From Campylobacterota bacterium (GTDB lineage Bacteria > Campylobacterota > Campylobacteria > Campylobacterales > SZUA-545), in NCBI GenBank assembly GCA_025997415.1, contig BNUO01000072.1, positions 1-9,705 of the forward strand: 9,705 nt of DNA, given 5' to 3'. Below the pieces are notes generated by a model, which was not told the DNA's origin, searched no databases, and worked only from the letters and a program-made list of their open reading frames with translations. The stretch's first letter is position 1; every line of letters starts with the position of its first letter. The translations under genes were made by a program, and so were the position numbers. Below, piece after piece: positions 1 to 4,719 of the stretch.

Positions 1-273
1 GCGATCGAGCGAGATGTTTGCTTTGGTCAAGCCGTGAATAAACTGCGAATAGCTAAGACCGTTTAGGCGGCAAGCGGCGTTGATCCGCACGATCCACAAC
101 TGACGGAAGTTTCGTTTGTTGTTTTTGCGATCGCGGAACGCATAGACGAGGCTTCTTTCGAGCTGTTCTTTTGCTTTGCGGAAGTGTTTGTGGCGAGCCG
201 AGAAAAATCCTCTCGCCTGTTTTAGTACTTTTTTGTGGCGGCGGTGGCGCACAAAGCCTGTTTTGACTCTCAT
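1..273 (-). CDS. rplT: 50S ribosomal protein L20, N-terminal 91 residues (truncated by window edge)
   Basis: L20 binds 23S rRNA early in assembly of the large ribosomal subunit. The reading frame opens at ATG (271-273, minus strand) behind the ribosome binding site AAAGGA and runs without a stop to base 1. The translation begins [20 protein letters not shown] and continues with the family-typical segments [38 protein letters not shown] and [20 protein letters not shown]. It is very rich in Arg and Lys, as expected for an rRNA-binding protein. L20 is normally about 115-120 residues, so roughly the last 25 lie outside the window. It is the last visible gene of the thrS-infC-rpmI-rplT cluster, 94 bases after rpmI. 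In E. coli and Bacillus, L20 represses its own operon. Whether that holds here cannot be seen. Confidence 0.97.
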   Translation of the reverse strand, partial: MRVKTGFVRHRRHKKVLKQARGFFSARHKHFRKAKEQLERSLVYAFRDRKNNKRNFRQLWIVRINAACRLNGLSYSQFIHGLTKANISLDR

Positions 274-367
274 TTTGGTTTCCTTTCACCATATATGGCG
301 TCGCCTAAGCGAACTTTTCTGCTTCACCTTGCGGCTGGCAGCAGGAGGGCGCTAAAAAGCGCAACGG
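274..367 (-). promoter_or_regulatory. rpmI-rplT intergenic leader with short hairpin
   Basis: This 94-base gap is the only sizeable one in an otherwise tightly packed operon. On the transcribed (minus) strand, just after the rpmI stop, it holds a perfect inverted repeat GCGCT-TTTT-AGCGC (349-362), a 5-bp stem with a 4-base loop. Nearer rplT come a small TCGC-TTAG-GCGA stem and the palindrome CCATATATGG (289-298), just before the L20 ribosome binding site. No T-tract follows the first hairpin, so it does not look like a strong terminator. RNA processing, stabilisation or an L20-binding site are possible but unproven. Confidence 0.3.
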
Positions 368-559
368 TTATTTGACGAGCATTTTCCTGACATTTGCCTC
401 GTTTGTACTATGTACATACTGGCTTGAGCGCAGACCCCGTTTGGTTTTGCGGCTCTTTTTTGTCAAGATATGACTACGAAAGGCGCTTCCGCGTTTGATC
501 ACATTTTTCTTGATAGAAAAACGCTTTGCGGCTGCTCTCTTTGTCTTCATTTTTGGCAT
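368..559 (-). CDS. rpmI: 50S ribosomal protein L35
   Basis: L35 is a small, basic protein of the large ribosomal subunit. The 63-residue product starts [19 protein letters not shown], which is the canonical L35 N-terminus, and continues with the [16 protein letters not shown] segment. Length (about 60-66 residues in the family) and charge both fit. The ATG at 557-559 has a ribosome binding site (TAAAGG) that overlaps the infC stop codon, with only 9 bases between the two genes, so translational coupling to infC is likely. It sits between infC and rplT as in most bacteria. Nothing in the coding sequence is unusual. Confidence 0.97.
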   Translation of the reverse strand: MPKMKTKRAAAKRFSIKKNVIKRGSAFRSHILTKKSRKTKRGLRSSQYVHSTNEANVRKMLVK

Positions 560-568
560 CTGTTACCT

Positions 569-1133
569 TTACTTTTTCTTCTCTTTTTTTGGAATGACAT
601 GCATACTGACGAAGCGTCCGTCAATGAAAGCCTCTTTTTCGATCAAAGCATACTCGTCCACCATTTGAGCGACGGATTCTAGCACAGTGAAACCTACGGA
701 CGGATTTGCCATCTCTCGACCCTTCAAAAACACGCGAAACTTCACATGTTTTCCGTCCTCCAAAAACTCGATCGCGTGCTTGACTTTGTAGTTGATGTCG
801 TTTTGCGCAATCTTGGCGGTGAGTTTGATCTCTTTGACCTCGACCTGCTTTTGCTTTTTCTTTGCCTCTTTAGCTCGCTTTTCCTGCTCGTATTTGAACT
901 TGCCAAAATCCATAATCTTTGCAACGGGCGGATTGGCGTCGGGCGAGATAAGCACAAGTTCTAGCCCCTGCTCGTAAGCCAACTCCACAGCGCGGCGAGT
1001 TTGAATGACGCCAAGTTGCGCTCCGTCGTTGCCAACGCAACGCACCTCGTCGGCTACGCGAAGGATCTGTTCGTTAATAAGCGTTTTTTTTTTCTTTCTC
1101 TTTGTTGGGGGCGGTTTGCGTGTTGTCGTTCAA
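569..1133 (-). CDS. infC: Translation initiation factor IF-3, with apparent +1 frameshift at an A10 run near the 5' end
   Basis: IF3 binds the 30S subunit, prevents premature 50S joining and checks the start codon and initiator tRNA. The intact frame (1129 down to 569) encodes [20 protein letters not shown], the N-domain, then the Lys-rich linker [17 protein letters not shown] and the C-domain with [13 protein letters not shown], ending in a Lys tail. This matches Helicobacter-type IF3. The frame has no ATG, GTG or TTG until GTG at 1045, which would delete the conserved start of the N-domain. TTG at 1133-1131 overlaps the thrS stop (TTGA), has AGGA six bases upstream, and encodes [16 protein letters not shown] in another frame. 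A run of ten A (1093-1084) lies at the junction, and removing one A fuses both parts into a normal protein of about 187 residues. Sequencing error, polymerase slippage, or an AUU start at 1078-1076 are the alternatives. The gene's identity is certain but its start is not. Confidence 0.93.
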
Positions 1134-2983
1134 AGGCTTTCCTCATTATTTTTTGCTTTGCATAGCGCGATAAATTCGTCTAATGCAAGCGTTTTTTCAT
1201 CTCGCGTCGTACGATCGCGAAGCGCAATGCTCTTGTCTGCGACCTCTTTGTCGCCCACAACGGCGATAAATGGTACGCGCATTTTCTCTGCCGAACGGAT
1301 CTTTTTGGCAAGCGAATCGGCGCGGTCAAAGAGCGTTACATCAATATCGGCAGCCGTGAGCAAATCTGCGATCACTTTTGCGTATTCCAAATGGCTATCG
1401 CCGATCGGCACAACCGCAACCTGCGTCGGCGCGATGAAAAAGGGCAGTTCGCCGCCGTAGTGTTCGATCAAAATGGCGATAAACCGCTCCATAGAACCCA
1501 TCATTGCGCGGTGCAACATCACGGGGCGGACGCGCTCGTTTTTCTCGTTGGTGTAGTGCAGGTCAAAGCGTTCGGGCAGATTCATATCGACCTGAATCGT
1601 GCCGCACTGCCATTTTCTGCCGATCGCGTCGGTGATCTTGACATCGATTTTGGGTCCATAAAACGCGCCGCCACCCTCGTCTATCAAGTAGCTGCCGCGT
1701 TTGTCCAGCACCTTTTTGATCTCCGCAGTCGATCGCTCCCACAAGCGATCATCGCCGATCGCCTTCGCGGGTTTTGTGGAGAGCGTGAGCGTATATTCAA
1801 AGTTGAAAACGCCCATAAGCCGATCGATAAACTCCAAAATCTTTTCGATCTCAGTTGCGATCTGATCTTCGGTACAGAAAATATGCGCATCGTCTTGGGT
1901 GAACTCTCGCACCCGCAACAGTCCGTGCAACACGCCGCTCTGTTCGTGGCGGTGTACCGTGCCGAACTCAAAGTATTTCAGCGGCAGATCGCGAAAGCTC
2001 CGCACGGCAGATTCATACACGGCGATATGCCCCACACAGTTCATAGGTTTAAGCCCATATTCAGCTTCGTCGATCTTGGTGAAGTACATATTTTCGCCGT
2101 AGTTGGCAATGTGTCCGCTCTTGCGCCATAGATCAGAGCGCAGGATTTCGGGACCTCTCACAGGCTGATAGCCGCGCCGTCTGTGCGCCTTGAAGCTGAT
2201 CGCCTCAAGTTTGCTCCGTAGCCTAGCGCCCGCAGGCAACCAAACCGCCAACCCGCCGCCGATCTCGTCTGAAAATTTGAACAATTCCAACTCCGTACCA
2301 AGCTTGCGGTGATCGCGTTTTTGCGCCTCGATCATCTGCTTTTCCCACGCCGCAAGCGACTGGGCGGAACTAAACGCAATGCCGTAAATGCGGGTAAGCA
2401 TTTCGCGGTTGCTGTCGCCGCCGAGATACGCGCCTGCGAGTTTGGTTAGCTTAATGTGCGCTAAAAATTTGGTTGAAGGTACATGCGGACCTCTGCACAG
2501 ATCCTCAAAATCGCCCTGCTTGTAGAAAGAGACCGTCGGGCTGTCAATGCGGCTAAGTACTTCGGTTTTGAGCGGATCGTTTGCATAACGCGCGACTGCC
2601 TCCTGTTTGCTCGTCTCGTAACGGCTGATCGGCAGGTTTTGCGCCGCAAGTTTTTTCATCGTTTTTTCGATGGTTTTCAGGTCATCTTCGCTGATCTTAG
2701 CCGCCGTTTTGAAGTCGTAGTAAAAGCCTTCCTCCACAACCGGTCCCACGAAAAATTGCGCGTCAGGATACAACTGGCGGATCGCCTGTGCGAGCAGGTG
2801 CGCCGCCGAGTGGCGAACGATCGAGAGCGCATCCGCAGAGTCGTCAAAGAAGATTTCCTCACCGCTAAGTTGTTGTTTGTTTGTAATATCAACAATTCCT
2901 TGTTGAGTTTTTATGCCGATCGCTTCGCTCAAACGGGCTTTTCCTTTTAGTGCGTAAATACAGATGTCTTGGTCAAACGCCAA
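1130..2983 (-). CDS. thrS: Threonyl-tRNA synthetase (class II)
   Basis: It charges tRNA-Thr with threonine in the cytoplasm and hydrolyses mischarged Ser-tRNA-Thr. The 617-residue protein has the following parts. A short N-terminal region (1-50) stands where E. coli has its TGS domain. The editing domain carries H58, H62, C163 and H167, equivalent to the E. coli HxxxH/CxxxH set. The catalytic core has motif 2 (VHRHEQSGVLHGLLRVREFT, 343-362), the zinc ligands C316, H367 and H491, and motif 3 (HRAMMGSMERF, 491-501). The C-terminal anticodon-binding domain starts near FIAPTQVAVVPI (516). The start is TTG (2983-2981) with GGAG four bases upstream. No better start lies in frame. Its stop overlaps the probable infC start. 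It is about 25 residues shorter than E. coli ThrRS and close to H. pylori ThrRS, mainly because of the shorter N-terminus. Confidence 0.97.
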   Translation of the reverse strand: MAFDQDICIYALKGKARLSEAIGIKTQQGIVDITNKQQLSGEEIFFDDSADALSIVRHSAAHLLAQAIRQLYPDAQFFVGPVVEEGFYYDFKTAAKISEDDLKTIEKTMKKLAAQNLPISRYETSKQEAVARYANDPLKTEVLSRIDSPTVSFYKQGDFEDLCRGPHVPSTKFLAHIKLTKLAGAYLGGDSNREMLTRIYGIAFSSAQSLAAWEKQMIEAQKRDHRKLGTELELFKFSDEIGGGLAVWLPAGARLRSKLEAISFKAHRRRGYQPVRGPEILRSDLWRKSGHIANYGENMYFTKIDEAEYGLKPMNCVGHIAVYESAVRSFRDLPLKYFEFGTVHRHEQSGVLHGLLRVREFTQDDAHIFCTEDQIATEIEKILEFIDRLMGVFNFEYTLTLSTKPAKAIGDDRLWERSTAEIKKVLDKRGSYLIDEGGGAFYGPKIDVKITDAIGRKWQCGTIQVDMNLPERFDLHYTNEKNERVRPVMLHRAMMGSMERFIAILIEHYGGELPFFIAPTQVAVVPIGDSHLEYAKVIADLLTAADIDVTLFDRADSLAKKIRSAEKMRVPFIAVVGDKEVADKSIALRDRTTRDEKTLALDEFIALCKAKNNEESL

Positions 2984-3003
2984 GTTGCTCCACGAAAGCG
3001 CAA

Positions 3004-3009
3004 AGTATA
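3004..3009 (-). promoter_or_regulatory. Probable -10 element of the thrS operon promoter
   Basis: TATACT on the minus strand, within GATTATACTTT, matches the sigma-70 -10 consensus at five of six positions and lies 20 bases from the thrS TTG start. This implies a very short leader. No convincing -35 box is seen, which is common for epsilonproteobacterial housekeeping promoters. There is no T-box-like leader or long attenuator. This is a prediction from sequence only. Confidence 0.45.
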
Positions 3010-3090
3010 ATCAAACGAACCTTGATAATCCCAAGCATATCGCCCGTCTGTTCGCTTTTACCGTGATCAGCCGATACCATTTTGCTATTG

Positions 3091-3112
3091 TTATGATATA
3101 TTTATGCCATAA
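3091..3112 (+). promoter_or_regulatory. Imperfect inverted repeat, probable TacA operator overlapping the tacAT promoter
   Basis: The 22 bases form two 10-base arms, TTATGATATA and TATGCCATAA, around a TT centre. Eight of ten positions in each arm are symmetric (TTATGnnATA-TT-TATnnCATAA). The repeat includes -10-like hexamers TATGAT (3092-3097) and TATATT (3097-3102) and ends 20 bases before the tacA ATG. TacA-type ribbon-helix-helix antitoxins, with their toxin, repress their own promoter through such palindromes. The position and symmetry fit that role, but binding is inferred. Confidence 0.5.
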
Positions 3113-3132
3113 AACACACTCTAAGGTGCGCT

Positions 3133-3435
3133 ATGACAACAAACGCCACAACTATCCGCTTCAACGACGACTACACGCGCAACCTCGCTAAAGTTGCGGC
3201 GCAAATGCAGGGGCAGTCCATATCGAGCTTTATTATGTCCGCCATACGCGAACACGCCGAAAATGTCATTCGCACCCGCACACAGGCAATGCGTGAGTTT
3301 GGTCAGATTGTCTTAGACGCCAAAGACTACGAGGCGTTGCTCGCCTCACTTGCAAACCCGCCCAAACCCGCCGATACGCTCAAAAAAGCGGCGGCGGAAT
3401 ACAAGCAGTCAAATATCAAACGCAAGGGATATTAG
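3133..3435 (+). CDS. TacA-like antitoxin (DUF1778, ribbon-helix-helix)
   Basis: This 100-residue protein is the likely antitoxin of a type II module. Residues 5-45 (TTIRFNDDYTRNLAKVAAQM, then QGQSISSFIMSAIREHAENVI) have the beta strand, helix, helix pattern of the Arc/CopG fold, which dimerises and binds operator DNA. The second half has FGQIVLDAKDYEALLASLAN followed by PPKPADTLKKAA, the C-terminal arm typical of DUF1778/TacA proteins, which wraps the acetyltransferase toxin and blocks its active site. The ATG is preceded by AAGGTG at good spacing. Its TAG stop overlaps the GTG start of the next gene by one base (TAGTG), so both should be translated together. It is divergent from thrS. The family assignment is strong. 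Autoregulation and activity are inferred from the family. Confidence 0.88.
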   Translation: MTTNATTIRFNDDYTRNLAKVAAQMQGQSISSFIMSAIREHAENVIRTRTQAMREFGQIVLDAKDYEALLASLANPPKPADTLKKAAAEYKQSNIKRKGY

Positions 3436-3914
3436 TGCTGTTTGCGCCGCTGGACAGAACGCATTTGCGAGCTTTGTTTGACTGCGGTGTGCCGGAACTA
3501 AACAGATTTTTGCAAGAAAACGCCCTGCAATTTGTCAAAAAAGGACTATGCGCGGTACATATTTTGGCTGACGAAACATCGATCGTGGGCTATTACGCAC
3601 TCTCGGCTTCATCGATCATTGCCGCAAATCTCCCCGAAAGTGTTGCCAAGAAATATCCCGATCGTCTGCCCATTCCGTGCTGGCTGCTTGGCAAACTCGC
3701 AGTTGATCAGAGGTATCAAGGGCGTCAATTTGGCAAATTGCTGCTGATGGACGCGCTAAGTCATATTGTTGAAATGTCCAAAAATGCGGGCGGGTATTGC
3801 GTGATCGTAGATGCGAAAGATGGCAAGGCGAAGGATTTTTATCTCAAATACGGCTTTCAGACATTCCCAAACAGCGAGCTTCGTCTGTATCTGCCACTGG
3901 CTTCTATATCTTGA
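3435..3914 (+). CDS. TacT-like GNAT acetyltransferase toxin
   Basis: Proteins of this family use acetyl-CoA to acetylate the amino group of aminoacyl-tRNAs, blocking translation until peptidyl-tRNA hydrolase or the antitoxin restores growth. The 159-residue product shows the family pattern. FDCGVPELNRFLQENALQF is at residues 15-33. IVGYYALSASSI is at 50-61. The core strand and acetyl-CoA loop LLGKLAVDQRYQGRQFGKLL are at 84-103. A C-terminal DAKDGKAKDFYLKYGF segment (126-141) holds the Tyr expected to act in catalysis (Y136 or Y139), and the end is RLYLPL. The loop reads QGRQFG, whereas the common form QxxGxG has Gly in place of Gln98. GTG is the start, with AAGGGA upstream. The gene contains two CGATCG motifs like its neighbours, so it does not look newly acquired. 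Its target tRNA cannot be read from sequence. Confidence 0.88.
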   Translation: MLFAPLDRTHLRALFDCGVPELNRFLQENALQFVKKGLCAVHILADETSIVGYYALSASSIIAANLPESVAKKYPDRLPIPCWLLGKLAVDQRYQGRQFGKLLLMDALSHIVEMSKNAGGYCVIVDAKDGKAKDFYLKYGFQTFPNSELRLYLPLASIS

Positions 3915-3927
3915 GGCTCAAAACTAG

Positions 3928-3951
3928 ACACCCAGAAAACCTAACGGGTGT
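3928..3951 (-). terminator. Possible terminator after tRNA-Val (6-bp hairpin)
   Basis: On the minus strand ACACCC and GGGTGT form a perfect 6-bp stem around a 12-base loop, followed by CTAGTTTTG. The stem begins at the last A of the tRNA CCA end. The T-tract is short and interrupted, so termination efficiency is doubtful. Because tacT converges on the tRNA here, the same stem could also slow transcription arriving from tacT, but on the plus strand no T-tract follows it. Confidence 0.35.
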
Positions 3952-4026
3952 GGTGGCCACGAGAGGACTCGAACCTCCGACCACTACCATGTCAAGGTAG
4001 TGCTCTACCAACTGAGCTACGCGACC
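3951..4026 (-). tRNA. tRNA-Val, anticodon GAC
   Basis: The 76 bases fold as a complete cloverleaf on the minus strand. The acceptor arms GGTCGCG and CGTGGCC pair with two G-T wobbles. The D-arm is GCTC-AGTTGGTAGA-GCAC. The anticodon stem CTACC/GGTAG carries loop TTGACAT with anticodon GAC (plus-strand 3991-3993), which reads GUC and GUU valine codons. The T-arm contains GGTTCGAGTCC. A73 is followed by an encoded CCA, so no added CCA is needed. A TACAAT -10-like box (4045-4040) lies 14 bases upstream, but the gene is also only 20 bases downstream of lspA and could be released by RNase P from that transcript. Confidence 0.97.
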
Positions 4027-4039
4027 AAAGCGAGGCGGA

Positions 4040-4045
4040 ATTGTA
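4040..4045 (-). promoter_or_regulatory. Possible -10 element for tRNA-Val, overlapping the end of lspA
   Basis: TACAAT on the minus strand matches the -10 consensus at five of six positions and is placed so that transcription would start about 7 bases before the mature tRNA 5' end. No recognisable -35 sequence lies inside the lspA 3' end. It suggests the tRNA can be transcribed independently of lspA, but six bases alone are weak evidence. Confidence 0.3.
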
Positions 4046-4046
4046 C

Positions 4047-4511
4047 TCACCCTGCCTTAATCTTTCGCGTCTGCCTCCAGTGCGCCCAGACGATCCACGC
4101 AACGGCGCAGTCGATGAGCGCATCGGCTAGATTGAAGACCGCAAAATTAAACCAGTAGTGCCAAAAGACATAATCGACCACGCCGCCATAGACGAAACGA
4201 TCGAGCAGATTTGAAGCGCCCGCGCCCAGAAGCAGTCCGATCGGCGCTCCATACGGCACGATCAGCTTCGTCCAAAACAGATAGATCACAGCGCCAACGA
4301 TCAGCGCGAGTTGCAGCCATTTAAGCCACTCGCCCAGAAACGCAAACCACGAGAATGCAACGCCGTCGTTGAAGGTCAAGATGATCGAAATCGCCTCGCT
4401 ATCCCACCGAAAACCGTCCAATATCACCAGTTTCACCACCCGATCCAACGCAAACGCAACGAGAAAAAACAGACAAAAGATCACCGATTTATTTGCAAAC
4501 AACTGTTTCAA
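4047..4511 (-). CDS. lspA: Lipoprotein signal peptidase (signal peptidase II)
   Basis: LspA is an inner-membrane aspartyl protease that removes the signal peptide from prolipoproteins after Lgt has lipidated the lipobox cysteine. The 154-residue protein has four hydrophobic stretches and the family motifs in order: DRVVK (23-27), FNDGVAFS (47-54), SNLLDRF (100-106) and FNLADALI (126-133). The catalytic aspartates are D113 in VVDYV and D130 in NLADA. The start chosen is TTG at 4511-4509 with AGGA five bases upstream. This gives the usual length of about 155 residues. The open frame continues upstream with no better-supported start and with sequence unlike LspA. SNLLDR in place of the commoner GNxxDR agrees with my recollection of the epsilonproteobacterial version. 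It is divergent from flgL and directly precedes tRNA-Val. Confidence 0.93.
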   Translation of the reverse strand: MKQLFANKSVIFCLFFLVAFALDRVVKLVILDGFRWDSEAISIILTFNDGVAFSWFAFLGEWLKWLQLALIVGAVIYLFWTKLIVPYGAPIGLLLGAGASNLLDRFVYGGVVDYVFWHYWFNFAVFNLADALIDCAVAWIVWAHWRQTRKIKAG

Positions 4512-4680
4512 ACGACTTCCTACCCGAATTTGAGCGCAATCGTAACATACGAAGATGAGTCGCCGCGCACTCCAAATGTGCATCCGCCGAAACGCCCACC
4601 AACCCACGCAGTGGCAGCGGCGCGAAAAAACAGTTAAACCACCAGCGAAAATGGACGATTTGCACAAATATGTCGGTTGC

Positions 4681-4700
4681 AAGGATCAAAAGTTGCTTGT
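4681..4700 (+). promoter_or_regulatory. Sigma-54 (RpoN) promoter in front of flgL
   Basis: AAGGATCAAAAGTTGCTT has GG (4683-4684) and GC (4695-4696) separated by exactly ten bases, the invariant spacing of -24/-12 promoters. The -12 half TTGCTT and the GGA-C core agree with the epsilonproteobacterial consensus TTGGAAC-N5-TTGCTT. Transcription would begin about 12 bases after the GC, right at the AAGGAG ribosome binding site (4709-4714), so the leader would be very short. Rod and hook genes of Campylobacter and Helicobacter are RpoN-dependent, which fits a promoter for flgL. Confidence 0.6.
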
Positions 4701-4719
4701 AACCTTTCAAGGAGTTAGC

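Noticed and set aside
289..298. CCATATATGG palindrome as a regulator site
   Set aside because: A single short AT-rich palindrome within an operon leader can occur by chance. It is only noted as part of the rpmI-rplT gap.
569..1045. GTG at 1045 as the true infC start
   Set aside because: It would remove the conserved INEQI..ADE segment of the IF3 N-domain that is plainly encoded just upstream, and it has no Shine-Dalgarno at suitable spacing.
1144..1146. ATG at 1146 as an alternative infC start (frame [15 protein letters not shown])
   Set aside because: No ribosome binding site precedes it, and it would need a different shift at the A run. The TTG at 1133 has AGGA at six bases and a more IF3-like product.
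1391..2131. 246-codon open frame on the plus strand opposite thrS
   Set aside because: It lies wholly antisense to the conserved catalytic core of ThrRS, and I recognise no family motif in its translation. It is a shadow of coding sequence composition.
2984..3003. T-box or attenuator leader for thrS
   Set aside because: The distance from the -10 box to the start codon leaves no room for one, and T-boxes are rare outside Gram-positive lineages.
4555..4630. GC-rich stems (CGCCGC/GCGGCG and CCAC-GCA-GTGG) between lspA and flgL
   Set aside because: Short, widely spaced or small stems without a T-tract or conserved position. Not enough to call a terminator or RNA.
4512..4682. Upstream extension of lspA giving 211 residues
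   Set aside because: The added residues do not resemble LspA. The TTG at 4511 has a ribosome binding site and gives the normal family length.
4555..4719. Upstream extension of flgL giving 1009 residues
   Set aside because: The extension is basic and unlike any FlgL. The ATG at 4720 has a perfect AAGGAG site and yields the canonical flagellin-type N-terminus, and the sigma-54 promoter lies inside the extension.
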